Notes under the pieces: generated by a model
Told to the model about the DNA's origin: nothing
Seen by the model: the letters and a program-made list of their open reading frames with translations, nothing else
The model's database searches: none
Position numbers and translations under genes: made by a program
DNA from: Paraphoma chrysanthemicola
Lineage: Eukaryota > Ascomycota > Dothideomycetes > Pleosporales > Phaeosphaeriaceae
NCBI GenBank assembly: GCA_020744225.1
Contig: JAGMWG010000004.1
Coordinates: 1,984,001 to 2,048,000, forward strand
Direction: 5' to 3'
DNA: 64,000 nucleotides
Part shown: one piece after another, positions 34,662 through 46,333 of the stretch
How the letters are laid out: each line of letters opens with the position of its first letter
Numbering within the stretch: the stretch's first letter is position 1

Positions 34662-36213
34662 TTACTCCTCAGCCTCGAGAGGAGCCTCCTCATCGTACTC
34701 CTCCTCAGCATCGGAGATGGAGGCCTCCTGGTACTGCTGGTACTCGGACACCAAATCGTTCATGTTGGACTCGGCCTCAGTGAACTCCATCTCGTCCATA
34801 CCCTCACCAGTGTACCAATGCAAGAAAGCCTTGCGCCTGAACATGGCGGTGAACTGGTCACCGACACGCTTGAAGAGCTCCTGGATGGAGGTGGAGTTGC
34901 CGACAAAGGTGGCCGACATCTTGAGGCCGCGCGGGGGCACGGAGCAGAGGGCGGTCTGGACGTTGTTGGGGATCCACTCGACGAAGTAAGACGAGTTCTT
35001 GTTCTGGACGTTGCGCATCTGGTCCTCGACCTCCTTCATGGAGACCTTACCACGGAAGTAGGCAGAGCAGGTCAGGTAGCGGCCGTTGCGGAAGTCGGAC
35101 GCAGCCATCATGTTCTTGGGGTCGAACATTTGCTGGGTGAGCTCTGGGACGGTGACGGCACGGAAGGAGTGTGCGCCACGGCTGGTCAGAGGAGCGAACC
35201 CGACCATGAAGAAATGGAGACGGGGGAAGGGCACCATGTTGACGGCCAACTTCCTCAGATCAGAGTTCAGCTGACCGGGGAAGCGCAGGCAGGTGGTGAC
35301 ACCCGACATGACGGCGGAGACAAGGTGGTTCAAGTCGCCGTACGAGGGGTTGTTCAGCTTGAGTGTCCTCATGCAGATGTCGTAGAGAGCCTCGTTGTCA
35401 ATGCAGAAGGTCTCGTCGGAGTTCTCGACCAACTGGTGGACGGAGAGGGTGGCGTTGTAGGGCTCGACAACGGTGTCGGAGACCTTGGGCGAGGGCACGA
35501 CCGAGAAGGTGGCCATCATGCGGTCGGGGAACTCCTCGCGGATCTTGGAGATCAAAAGCGTGCCCATACCGGCACCGGTACCACCACCGAGGGAGTGGGT
35601 GATCTGGAAACCCTGGAGGCAGTCGCAGCCCTCGGCCTCGCGGCGGACGACATCGAGAACCTGGTCGACAAGCTCGGCACCCTCAGTGTAATGGCCCTTC
35701 GCCCAGTTGTTACCAGCACCAGACTGGCCGAAGACGAAGTTGTCGGGGCGGAAGAGCTGTCCGAATGGTCCAGCGCGGACGGCGTCCATTGTGCCGGGCT
35801 CGAGATCGACGAGGACGGCACGGGGCACGAACTTGTTGCCGGAGGCCTGTTGCTGTCAGTCTGCGCGTCCTGAGGTAGCCCCGGGGCCACGTGACGCACC
35901 TCGTTGAAGTAGACGTTCATGCGCTCGAGCTGGAGGTCCGAGGTGCCATTGTAGACACCGGAGCCGTCGAGGCCATGCTCGCCGGAGATGGTCTGCCAGA
36001 AGGCGGCACCAATCTGGTTACCCTGCACGCTGTCAGTGTCGTCTCAGTGAGCGGCTCGGAGGACAACTTACGCATTGGCCGGTCTGGAGGTGAACCTATT
36101 GCTCGCAGTATCGTTAGCTGTTGTTCGAGTGTTTTGTTGACCCTGAAAACGCGGGGTCGACGCGCGCTGCAGAGTCTTCGCAGCTGGGAGGCAACACGTA
36201 CAATCTCACGCAT
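34662..36213 (-). CDS. TUB2: Beta-tubulin (benA/tub2)
   Basis: Four exons: 36213-36202, 36095-36072, 36022-35900 and 35846-34662, giving 447 aa, the standard length. The first exon holds only MREI and the second VHLQTGQC, the usual fungal layout. Beta-tubulin binds GTP and pairs with alpha-tubulin in microtubules; the GTP motif GGGTGAGMG is at 140-148. Residues linked to benzimidazole resistance all carry the sensitive form: His6, Tyr50, Ala165, Phe167, Glu198, Phe200 and Leu240. The C-terminal tail is acidic (EEEYDEEAPLEAEE). Codon use is strongly biased to C-ending codons, as for a highly expressed gene. Confidence 0.98.
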
Positions 36214-36676
36214 GATGGCGGGTGTGGGTGAGGTAAGAGGGTCTGCTGGAGCTGAAGATGGGTTGGGTGCTGGGATTTGGGCGTTGGCAGTCGCTGGTGT
36301 CGAGATCAGGACAGACGAGGAGCGAGGAGCGGTCAAGAATGTGGGTGGAGCTGCACTAGCGCGGGTCTGTGCCTGCACCAAAACAATCGCGGACGCGCCT
36401 GCCCTGTGCCGACACGACAGGCACCAGCCATTGCCCCGCCCCACCACAACACGCTTGTGCACACCTGCAGATTCACAATATGTGCCATTCACGATATCAG
36501 TTTCGCGGCTCCAGCATCTGCAATTTATCGCATCTACTCATTTCTTCTATTCATATGTGATCATACGTGGGCTTCTTCGCAGGAGCTGTTCCCGCCTGGC
36601 CTCAACCAAGCCGGACTGGACGATCTGCCCAGCAATTCCACCATCACGATGATCTCCGTGCAACACCGAGACGACT
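36214..36676. promoter_or_regulatory. Beta-tubulin promoter region
   Basis: 463 nt between the beta-tubulin start and the stop of the ceramidase gene on the same strand. No TATA box or defined site can be named with confidence. Confidence 0.4.
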
Positions 36677-37747
36677 CTACAGCTCCTTCTTCCCTTCTCC
36701 ACGAGAATGCCCATTTGCCTTACTTTCTCTTCGGACAACTTCGGGCATCGTCCACAAGTTCGGCCAATACAGCTCATACTCGTCCTGCCTGTAGTTTAGC
36801 TGGTGCCTCAACCAGATACCCCAGACAATGTAGTAGTACGCGCCCGTGCCCGTCATCAGATGCCACCAGCCATGCCCTTCCAGCACGAAGCCCCATGGCA
36901 TACCAATCTCTCTGCGCCACGTGATCAGCTTGGAGCAGTACTCGTTGTCCAGATGCCAGACCGCGAAGCCGCCCAGGAAGATGCTTAGACCAAAGCCAAT
37001 CATTTGCCACATAATTCGCAGCGTCTCACGGTCTTTCTCATCTTCGCGTTCTTTGCCTGCTGAGGCACCGCCTTGGAGCCGTGGGTTCGCAGCTTCTCTC
37101 TCCTTTGACTTGAACTTGGGCCGAATGTTGACCTCCATGACATACATCGCACGGAAGAGTACGATTGCCGTCAGGATGGCGTAGGCGTTTTGATGGAATG
37201 CTGGGTCTTGGAGGTAGTGGTAGTATAGCGTGATGAAGACGGCGAGAGAAATTAGACCCGTGGCGAGTACTATCCTGTATACCCGGGACTGGGCGTATGA
37301 GAAGGTCGCATAGTTCATCAAGCATGTTGTGTAGATCATGGACAACTCATCCACGAGTTGCATGGGATCTATGGTGGTCAGCTGTGCTACAAGGAAAGGG
37401 CATCGATATTTACATTTCAAGGTCGCATGGAACAAGAAGCTCCCGCTTCCAACCAGCAGATAGCCAATGAAGGCTACCAGAAAGACAGTGTCGTGTCCGT
37501 GCTTCAGACAACTTCGGATGCCTTTCGACGCCAAATAGATGAACAGCAGGTTGGTGAGTGTGTTCACAATTTCCGCCGAGTACTGTGTGACGACATAATT
37601 CTATCAAAGTCAGCTGCAATCCTCATATACCATCCATACACATACTTCTTCACACCAATCTAACGTCGAAGTCACGGGCGACCATCTTCCAGTTTGCTCC
37701 GGCGGGTATGCTATTGAAGGCAGCTTTGAAAACAAAGTTGCCGCCAT
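36677..37747 (-). CDS. Alkaline ceramidase (YPC1/YDC1 family)
   Basis: Three exons: 37747-37646, 37600-37414 and 37368-36677, giving 326 aa. The family hydrolyses ceramide, phytoceramide or dihydroceramide in the ER/Golgi through a zinc site in a seven-helix CREST fold. Motifs are VTSTLDWCEENYVVTQYSAE (across splice 1), GSGSFLFHATLKYPMQLVDELSM (across splice 2) and GHGWWHLMTGTGAYYY, supplying the expected Ser, His and Asp residues. About seven hydrophobic helices are present, with a charged cytosolic loop between helices 5 and 6 (KSKEREAANPR...KEREDEKDRE). The second intron is 45 nt, a stop-free multiple of three; splicing restores the conserved LKYPMQLVDE. Start choice MAATLFSKLPS gives the usual short N-terminus. 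Confidence 0.93.
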
Positions 37748-38208
37748 ATTTGACTTTCTCAGAATACTCTGTGCACAAAGTTTTGTGTAGAACCAAGGCA
37801 GCCTGTGCAGCAAGGAAAAGACCGGACCTTTCGGAAGGAGCGTGATTAGCAAGCCACAAGCGATAGGTCAGACCTTGCTGGTCCGTGACAGCAACGATAG
37901 GCTAGTGCGTCGCGAATGACGTGCACAAAATGTAAACGAAGGGAACGTATGTATCGCTGTCGTCGTTGTCAAAAGTAGTCAGAGGTACTTTGCTGTGTAC
38001 GAATCGCTGGTTTGCAATCTTCAAACACGCGACCAATCACATGCGACCGCGGCACCGAACCGAGAAAGCTTGACCTCAATCCCGCACCGCCATCAAGCAC
38101 TGCGCGTCTAAACCACGTGCAATCTCGCCGACTAATCCCAACACCAACACATTCAAAGTAACATACAATTAAAAACACCGTCACACCGACCTAATACCTA
38201 CATTCAAA
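37748..38208. promoter_or_regulatory. Divergent promoter region, ceramidase / PFD1
   Basis: 461 nt between outward-facing starts. The leader before PFD1 is A/C-rich. No individual site is claimed. Confidence 0.4.
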
Positions 38209-38804
38209 ATGGCAATGCCAAACGAAGCCCTGCAAAAGGTACCGCCGCCCCCCCACTCCTTCGATTTCCTCCAGATATTCAACATGAGCGCAAGACTAAT
38301 AGGGTTGATGTAAGGTCCTGCAAGAAATCTCCCAAAAGAAAGCCTTTGCCGAACAACAGCTCCTCATTGTGCGCCAGCAGAAAACAGCCCGCACGCGCGA
38401 AGGCCGCATGCTGCAACTTACGTCCTCGGAGGTATCCTCGCTGCCGGCGGAAACGCGTGTGTATGAGGGTGTTGGGAAGATGTATGTCCTGACCTAGCCT
38501 TTCTCATCCAATACCTCATTTCACTTTACTCTACCCTTCTCTTCTCTCATTCCATTCTATTCCAATCCATCATCCTTTAGCGTCCTGATTCCTACATCCC
38601 AAGCCCCCGATCTAGTTCTGAGATACTGACTTACGAGATAGGTTCGTCCTAACGCCGACCTCAGCCGTGCAAGCGCGTCTGCAAGCCGAGAGCGAGGCGT
38701 TGGTCAAGGAGATGTCGAATCTAGATAAGAAGGAGGATTATCTGGAGAAGACGTATGCGAATAGTAAGAGTAGTTTGGAGCAGGTGCTCAAGGGGGCGAG
38801 TTGA
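38209..38804 (+). CDS. PFD1: Prefoldin subunit 1
   Basis: Three short exons: 38209-38238, 38315-38481 and 38642-38804, giving 119 aa. Prefoldin is a hexameric chaperone that passes nascent actin and tubulin to the CCT chaperonin; subunit 1 is one of the beta-type subunits. The protein is one long coiled coil with a short hairpin: NEALQKVLQEISQKKAFAEQQ, then SLPAETRVYEGVGKMFVLTP (the beta hairpin) and LQAESEALVKEMSNLDKKEDYLEKTY. The phases 0 and 2 at the two splices fit exactly. Introns are 76 and 160 nt, long compared with neighbours. Each exon is too short to stand out alone, but the joined protein has the family's length and hairpin signature. Confidence 0.9.
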
Positions 38805-39105
38805 GATCATTTTTGAGGAGTCGGGTTAGTTCGTTGAGAAGAGAGCTAAGGGTGGGATGTGCGTGTGCAATGTTGGTCTGAGTTCATCAGCATGAATTGA
38901 AATGAATTGGACTGGATGGAGCCAGCATATGAATTATAGAGTTCAGCTTGCCAATGAGGTTGGGACAAGGACGGAGGAAATGGGATGAGATAAGGAAAAC
39001 ACGACATATCAAGCTAAGATTCATAGACAACACGGGAACTGAAATTCACCTTTCAAATTAACTGCTTTTAAACAACACACCCATAACATACCTCTATGCA
39101 AGTCA
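38805..39105. other. Convergent 3' region, PFD1 / E2
   Basis: 301 nt between facing stops, A/T-richer than the coding flanks; no gene seen. Confidence 0.5.
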
Positions 39106-40762
39106 TCACCGCATCCTCATAACCATCCCCTCCACCCCCTCAACACACCTCCTAACCTCCTCCGCCGCCCTCGCCACATACGCCCCATCCACAACCCTAT
39201 GATCCGCACTCCAACTAAACACACACTCCTCCCTCTTAACCAGCTCCCCCTGCTCCCCAAACGCAGGGACAACCCTCGCTTTCCCGATGCCCAGGATCCC
39301 GACCTGCGGCGTCGAAATCACCGGCGCAACAGCCGTGCCGCCGATACTGCCAATGTTGCTGACGGTGAAGGTTGCGCCGGTTAGGTCTGCGGAGGAGAGT
39401 TTACCGGATCGAGCGAGGGTTGCGAGACGTGTGATTTCATGAGATAGGGATGCGATGCTGTGGTCTTGGACGTTTTTGATGACGGGGACGAGGAGACCCT
39501 GGGGTGAATCGACTGCGATGCCAATATTGTGGCTGCCCTTGAGTATGATTTGGGGTTTGTTGGGGTTGGTCGTGGTGTCGAGGTGTGCGTTGAGGAGGGG
39601 GAATTGGTTTAGTGTGAGCGAGACGGCTTTGATGATGATGGGGAGGGGCGTGACGCGGTCGGTTTTTTCGAGGCCGGTGTTGTATTTCTTGCGTAGTGTG
39701 GTGAGGCCGCTGAAGTCGACGACGTCGGTGTAGAGGAAGTGTGGTATTGAGAGCGATTTGGTCATTTGCTTGAACATGCCGGATTGGACTGGGGTAAGAG
39801 GCTGGGTGCGGTCTTCCACCTGTCGAACAGCGGTTGGTGGCGCAGATGCAGAAGGTTTTGAGGAAGTGGTGGCTGCTTGCTTTGCAGTCTCGGCGTGTCG
39901 TTGAACATCTTCCTTCAGCACGCGCCCTTCTTTCCCTGTGCCTTCTATATCCTCAATCTTCAACTTGTGCTCCTTGACCATGTGTCGCACAGCTGGTGTT
40001 GCCAGCGAAGCGTGTTTCCCCAGCTCTCGTGGTTTCGACTCGTCTTTTGTAGGATTCGGTGGGAGAGGAGAAGCCTGCTCCGGGAGCGGAGTATCTCCAA
40101 TAGACGCCTTGGTATCATTCCGTCCTACTTCAAGCCCTTGCTCTTGCGATTCCTGCTCCTTTGTGTCCTGCTTCGTTTCCTTTCCTGCAGCCTCATTCAG
40201 AAGCGCAGCGTCGGCCTCGGATATCTCGCTTTGTATGTCAATGTCTACAAGTGGCTTCAGAGGTCAGCAATGCTTTTAATACCTTCAGAGGGTTGTAACA
40301 TACCTTTCCCACCTTAGCCATATCATCCGGCTCATAATACAGCTTCTTAATAACACCATCAAACCGCGAGGTAATCTGCTTAGATTTTAGCCCATCTCCC
40401 TACCTATGAGCGCACACACCATACCTCGACAGACGCCTTGTCTGATTGTACTTCGCATATCGGATCGAACTGCTCGACGCGCGCCCCCGGCTTGACGAAC
40501 CATTGAATGACTTGACACTCGGTGATACCTAAGCGCAGCATTAGCAATCTAGTATTCCCAGCAGCCATTGGAACTACACACCCTCGCCAATATCCGCCAA
40601 CAAGTACGGCTTCACAGCCAACAGTCTCCTAGACGCATGGAACGTCCTTCGCTGCTCCCGCAGACATATGTTTACAGGCGTGTTGATCGAGACGCGTGGG
40701 TTACTCGACTTGCTGCTCTGGCACAAGAACCGCGAGGCCTCTCGACGCGCAAATGTCTTCAT
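39106..40762 (-). CDS. Branched-chain 2-oxoacid dehydrogenase E2 (dihydrolipoyl transacylase)
   Basis: Four exons: 40762-40582, 40528-40425, 40375-40304 and 40254-39106, giving 501 aa. E2 transfers the branched acyl group from the lipoyl arm to CoA in the mitochondrial complex that follows transamination of Leu/Ile/Val. An Arg/Ser-rich presequence of about 45 aa precedes the lipoyl domain (LLADIGEGITECQVIQWFVK), with the lipoyl lysine in EVQSDKASVEIT (Lys 91). The peripheral subunit-binding domain is near 203-238 (LATPAVRHMVKEHKLKI), and the catalytic domain runs to the end, with SADHRVVDGA carrying the active-site His (about 471) and Asp. The single lipoyl domain and the QSDKASV form point to the branched-chain complex rather than pyruvate or 2-oxoglutarate complexes. 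Confidence 0.92.
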
Positions 40763-41330
40763 GGCGGGTAGTAATTGCAGGCAATTTCTGTGTGCGAAGA
40801 GGACATGTTCGCGGTAATCAAGTGACCCGCGATGTGATTGTGAATGTTTAAAGCCGACAACAACCGGCCTCGGTTGCGAGGCATGACGTTAGCGGACCTC
40901 GGGGTAATGCGTCTAGCCTGAATAGGTATAACGGATCGCGGCTCAAGACTCTCGCCTTCTTCTTCTGCTTGATCAGACGCGCCTTTGCGACTGGCATAGA
41001 CATCAGTTTTTTGCTCGGCAAAGGATGAGATACCCGCATGTCTGCCGTGGTCCCGCGCCAAGGTTCACCCATCTTACTCGGAACGGCATAGCAACAGTCG
41101 CCTAACTATCAGATGGACGGTGTGTATGCTGACTCTGCTTCGGCTTTGACTTTCACCCCAAATGCATCAAAATGTCCATGTCGTCAGAAGTATTATAGTA
41201 TTGCGTCTGCTACATTAGAGAAGCTGCCTCTCAGCCATGCACCAAATCTATCCAGACCAGCCCGAGTGTATCAACAAGAGTCCTGTACATCCATCCCATC
41301 GCGTGCCATGCAAGAAGGTAAACATTAGAT
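40763..41330. other. Intergenic, no secure gene
   Basis: About 0.57 kb between the E2 start and the VRL1 stop. A basic minus-strand frame (41072-40848; includes KARLIKQKKKARVLS) is open for 74 codons but has no recognisable domain or splice partners, so no gene is called. Confidence 0.4.
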
Positions 41331-44300
41331 TCACGCTGTCGGCGGCGGCGCCCCGGTATTATCAGGCATTTCTTGGGCCGCTGTCGCCTCTGTCTGATCA
41401 GCAACAGGCTGAGTGGCTTCAGCACTCGCATCCACGTGCTGCGCCTCCTGTGCGTTGTCGAGCTCAAGCTCAACTTCGTCTGCGGGCGGTAATTCGTCCG
41501 CGGCGACCTCGCCATTACTCTGAACCACCTCTTCCCCATTTTGTGTCTCTTGCGGAATGGTATTGGCGTGCTCAATCTCGTCAGTGACGTCTTCTATCCG
41601 GCCTCGCTCGATTTCTCTCTGGGAAACTTCGAGATCAACGGAAACCCCGTTCGTTATTGGCTCTTCGACGCTCTTCTGCTTTTTCCTGTCTAGTATTCCC
41701 AGGCCCCGAACGGCCCGCCTCATGCTCTCTAACCTCGCTTTCTCGGTCACAACCATTCGTCGGGCCAGTTCTTTTAGGGCACGTCTCCCCATCTCCACTC
41801 TGTTCTCTTGCCAGGACGCTAGCTCGCTCGCAACGACCTGCTGCGTGTAGCGCAATTCTCTTCCCAGATCTTCCTGCTCCAGTTTACTTTTGTCCATCTT
41901 CTCCTGCGCGTCGCGTTGAACACGCGATCTTGCATCGTCGAGGAGACCCAGTGGCCAGCGATCAGATCGCCGCACGGATAGGTTGTGTCGGTCGATTGCT
42001 TTCTGGGTTGCTGACATGGATGTGATGAGTGTAGAGGGACGAGCTAGGGACGCCAGGATAGCGGTTATGGTGCTCGAGATGGCATGCATGCTGTAGTAAA
42101 AGCCAGCCATAGGACTAGCTTCACTTTGCGCCAGCGTCTTCGTGTATTTCTCAAATGCCCGCAAATGCGTCTCGGGCAAGAAATGCAGCGTGTGAACAGC
42201 TATATTGGACAGCTTCGCAGCATCATTGTAATCCAACGACGACGCTCGGATCTTGTTGGTGCGGCGAAGCACAGATTTGGAGGCGTGATGAAGCGCGCGG
42301 ATGTTCTCGCGCATGTGTTGCACAAAAAGTTCGACTTCTCGCACATCATAGATGGGGGCGTATTCTTCGCGTAATCGTTCGACACGGAGTTCGGCTTTGC
42401 GGGCGGACCGCTCAGCGAGCATGTTGGAATCGATGTCGGGGACGAGGAAGAATTCCCACACCATTTCATGGGTCGAGAAGGTAGGGTGGCGGAGCAGAAT
42501 CTTGAGGAAGGCATCCAGTCTCAGTTGGATATCACGCAAAACTGAGCGCGAGGGTCTCGAGGGGATCAGGTATGGCGATGCAAGGTTTGTGATTGCAGGT
42601 AGCCATGACGCGGGATGTTCTTGAGCGAGCCATTTCGCAAGGTTCTCAAAATCGTGCGATGATCGACGGCAGGTGGTCACAGTAATCGTACCATTGCCGT
42701 TCGGCGCACCAGACTTCAAGACAAGTCGCACTGAGCCGTCTTCTACAAAGAAGGATCGAACCACAGTTGTAGTACGTCCGTCTGGGCCAGGCTCGTTGGA
42801 CAGGAGTACGAGATCATCGATTCTGTTGCGAACATCATCGTCTTTGGCAAGTTCGACAGCCGTCAATCCTCGTGCGTCTCGGTTTGATAGGTCGACCCGT
42901 GGATCTTGATATAGTACACGCACCATGTCGGTGCGACCGTACTTGCTCGCAACCATGAGTGGCGTGAACTGCCTATCATTCGTGGCATTGGCATCAGAAT
43001 CGCACCGGTAAAGCAGCTTTACCGCAATTTGCGGGTCAGTGATGATATGCAGCAAGCTGTTTCCTTTGTTGTCCACGTGCTCATCGAGATGGAGTGGTTG
43101 ACCGTCACCTTGTGCATGTGTTGCTGCCAATAGCGCCTTGTCTACCATGTCGTGGTACTGGTCGTGGTCATATGACCTGCATAACGCAAATATCGGCGTC
43201 TGGCCATTCTTATCCTTTAACCGCCATGGAAGGAGATGTCCAATGCGGTCGAGAAGTCGGGGCTGGTGAAAGAGGTAGTGCGCCATGCATCGACCCTTCG
43301 AGTCTTGCTTTGCAATATGATCCCTGAGTTCTTCTGGGCTGGAGCTGTTTTCCAAGATGTAGCTGAGAATAGTGTCCGTCGTCTTTGCATGTGCCAGTTG
43401 CACAGCTGCGCTCAACAACGTGGTCCCCTCATTATTTTGATCCTCAAGTACCCACCTTGGGGAGTAGTACTCGTTCAGACTTAGAAGGTATTGCAATGCC
43501 TTGTCTTGCTTGCTTTCAATAGCCATCATCAACACTGATTCGCCATCGTTCCCTTGTGTCATTGTGAGCTTCTCAATCGATGTGTCGCCTTCGATGCCGC
43601 TAATGTGCGAGTCGAACGTAGTGCGAGATCTGAACGAGTGCATGGAGCTACTCGACATACTTCGCGTGTCCATGGAAACCCGTTTCTTCAGCTTGGGTCG
43701 ACCCGGTAGTGGCGGCGTCTCAGCTCTTTGGAAGGGGAAAATGTGGGCCAATGGGCCGTCTTCGTTCTTTCCCTTACTCCGGGACCGATTTCGATGCCTT
43801 CTTTGTGGATCAAAGTCGCCGTTCATCGTGGTTCCTCCTAACGATGACAGATCTGAGAAGCTGGCCGCGAATCTTACGGGCCTATGGTTTTGACGAACAT
43901 CATCATCATCATCAGAGCTGATGTCCATGTTCTCATGAAAAGACCGATCAGGCTCGAGGATGCTTTGCATGGTCGCAAGAGCGCCCGACTTGGTCGCCTG
44001 CCACAGTGTCCGGTTTCGGTGACTCGCCCTGCGAAGACCGCTAGAATCTTGTGATAGGTAGGACAGTACTGCCTCGAAGGTGCTCAGTGCATATCCCATC
44101 TCTCCGCTTTCGACGTCATCAATGAAGATGAAGTGGCGCATATAGGATAGCCGAGCCTGCAAATGTCTGACTGGCGCCCGGATTACAACGATGAGTAGAA
44201 GTGACACGAGAGTATCAGCGTTTATCGTAAGTAATGGGTCGTGTTTCTCTGAGATTGGCTCTCCATTCGTGACGGGTTTGGGCGCTGCTTCATTGGCAGA

Positions 44301-45682
44301 CGATTCTGCGTCAGGCGTCGTCATGTGCTTTTGCACGCCCAGCAATATTTCGAGCATCTCCTGCGGACTGCCCGCGACTCCCATCTTTTTGAACATATCC
44401 ACAGCCTTCGACAAGCGCACTGCCAGCTCTTGCTTGCCTTTGCGTCCATGACCAATGTCGATTCCGACCTGCGATATGTCGATGTCTACCATTTGCCGTG
44501 TTCGTCGCTCGAGCTCGAAGTCTTCTAGTCGTCGTATGTCACATATCCGCGGGAACAGGATCCTGTGATGTACCTGCTCGGCGATGTACCGCTCAATCAT
44601 GCGCTCCACTATCGGTCCGGTCAAGTCTGTCGTTGCGCCAAGGAGCGAAAGCTGTTGCTTGTCCACCATCTGAAATAAGTCGATCGCGGCTGTTACAGCA
44701 GTTTCCAGCGAGTTGCGCATCTGGACCTCTTCGTCCCCGATCTCTATCTGAGATACGAAGCCATTGGGACCTGACATGCCGCTGTGCATTGACAGCGGCG
44801 CAGTCTCTGCAGAGGACACCGATCCACGTCTCCGTGAGCTGATCGACCTCCGCGAGCTCATCGAAGAGCGTCGCGAACTCCGCGTGGGCGTGGGTGGTAA
44901 CGGCTTCTCCAGCTCTTTTCCAAACTCCTTGAACAGTCTCTCAAGACCCGGCTGCATTTGACGTGCAATCATGGGGAAGTGGTTCAAGAGGTCGCTGAAC
45001 GACTTGACTTCCTTCTTGCGCGGCATTGCGGAGCTGGCGGCCCCGGAGGAGCTCGGTGTCGCGGACTGTATCGCGGCCACCTCCTTCTTCACCTGTATGG
45101 TCGCCGGTATGATTGGAGTCGGCTCCCAGGTTCCGATGAGGGGTTTCGATATAAAGTATACGAGCCATGGCTGGGCATCGAAGGTGTCGGGGTAGTATAT
45201 GGTGTCGGCGAGGAGCTGCGCCTGGTTCAATGACTTGAATCCTGTGTCCTGTAAGCCCTAGCCGTCTCAACCAAGTGCGTGATATGCATGCGCACCTTTA
45301 TTGCTGTACACAAACGCATCCTTGACTATCACCGTCCTCCCGTTCGCCGTGGTAAACTGCTTTGCCTTTCCTCTGGTCTCTCTGAAGCTGCCCACGTCCT
45401 TGACCTGGTTGTTTGGGCCCACGCCGCCCGGCACGCGCAGCACATGGCTTGCTAGGAAGTCCTCGGAGCCGCTGAGGTCGGCGTACGATGTATTCGTTTC
45501 CTTATCTCGCGACGTGAGGAGGACTTCGGTGGTGGGCACAAGCAGGACCTAGACACTCTTAGCTTGCGCGACCACGGAAATGGCACTGCTGGGTCGCATA
45601 CGTGGTGCTGGGCCGGCGAGCACTGGCTTGGGAGTGCACTACGGAAGAAGGCCCGTAAGAAGGGATTCAGCACGGGAGGCAT
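41331..45682 (-). CDS. VRL1: VPS9 / ankyrin / PX-BAR endosomal protein, Vrl1 type
   Basis: Three exons: 45682-45602, 45548-45296 and 45241-41331, giving 1414 aa. In yeast, Vrl1 with the sorting nexin Vin1 forms the VINE endosomal coat; the VPS9 domain is a guanine-exchange module for Rab5-type GTPases. Order: a conserved N-terminus (LNPFLRAFFRSALPSQC, then HHVLLVPTTEVLLTSRD across splice 1); a Ser/Arg-rich linker; the VPS9 region with DPLLTINADTLVSLLLIVVIRAP; a second linker with many S-P sites; ankyrin repeats (GTTLLSAAVQLAHA, NKGNSLLHIITD, QFTPLMVASKYGRTDMVRVL, RGLTAVELAKD); a PX-like domain (ITVTTCRRSSHDFENLAKWL); and a long helical BAR-like region. A Glu-rich tail ends the protein. The frame is uninterrupted, unlike the split gene in the S. 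cerevisiae reference strain. Confidence 0.9.
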
Positions 45683-46333
45683 TCAATCGACATCAAGCGT
45701 GGTCGGCGGGTCGGCTAGCGAACAGGGAGCATCAGTGCTCGGGGAAGGCGCCGGGCAAGCCGGTGGTTGTCGTGGTTTGGTTTGGTGGTGGTCGCGAATG
45801 GATGCCTGGTGCGATACGGGCGAGATGCGGAGGTTGCGGAGAAGGCGCCAGGGTGAGGACAGCCAGGTGTTGTCGCAGAAATCAGGTGAAGCAATGTCCA
45901 AGCGCACGCACAAGAAGGAGCGTGTATGGCGGCAGCAGCGTGTGGGTGGGATGAGTACTGATGTGTAAGACGGCAGTTTGGCTTGTGAAGGTTACCACCG
46001 CGTCCCTGAGTTGCTCAGCCAATGGGTGCACTAGTGCTGCCGGGAACTTCGTCATCGTTCCGCAGTCCAGCCTTCGTGTCTCCGCACTCTATATGGCATT
46101 TGGTGAAACATCGATTCTGCGCCGGATGGGACATCGCCATTCATTTACCCCATGTTTGCTCCCATTGCTAGGGACTGTCTGAGACCATACAGGTCGCAAA
46201 GGCTGGATCCGTAGTAACAGTCTCAACTTATGATCAAACCATTACACGCGCAGCACGCATCAAGTCAAAGGAGCAAATTACTTTTGGAATACGCTCGTCT
46301 AAACTATGTACAGAATAAGCAAATGCATTACTT
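45683..46333. promoter_or_regulatory. VRL1 promoter / oxidase 3' region
   Basis: About 0.65 kb between two minus-strand genes. Plus-strand frames open here (45580-45954) are GC-driven and lack any domain. No gene is called. Confidence 0.45.

Noticed and set aside
40848..41072. Basic 74-codon frame between E2 and VRL1 resembling a small ribosomal protein
   Set aside because: No family motif recognised, and no supporting introns or conserved ends.
45564..45968. Two overlapping plus-strand frames upstream of VRL1
   Set aside because: They overlap VRL1 exon 1 on the other strand and have Gly/Arg/Trp-rich composition typical of GC-rich non-coding DNA.
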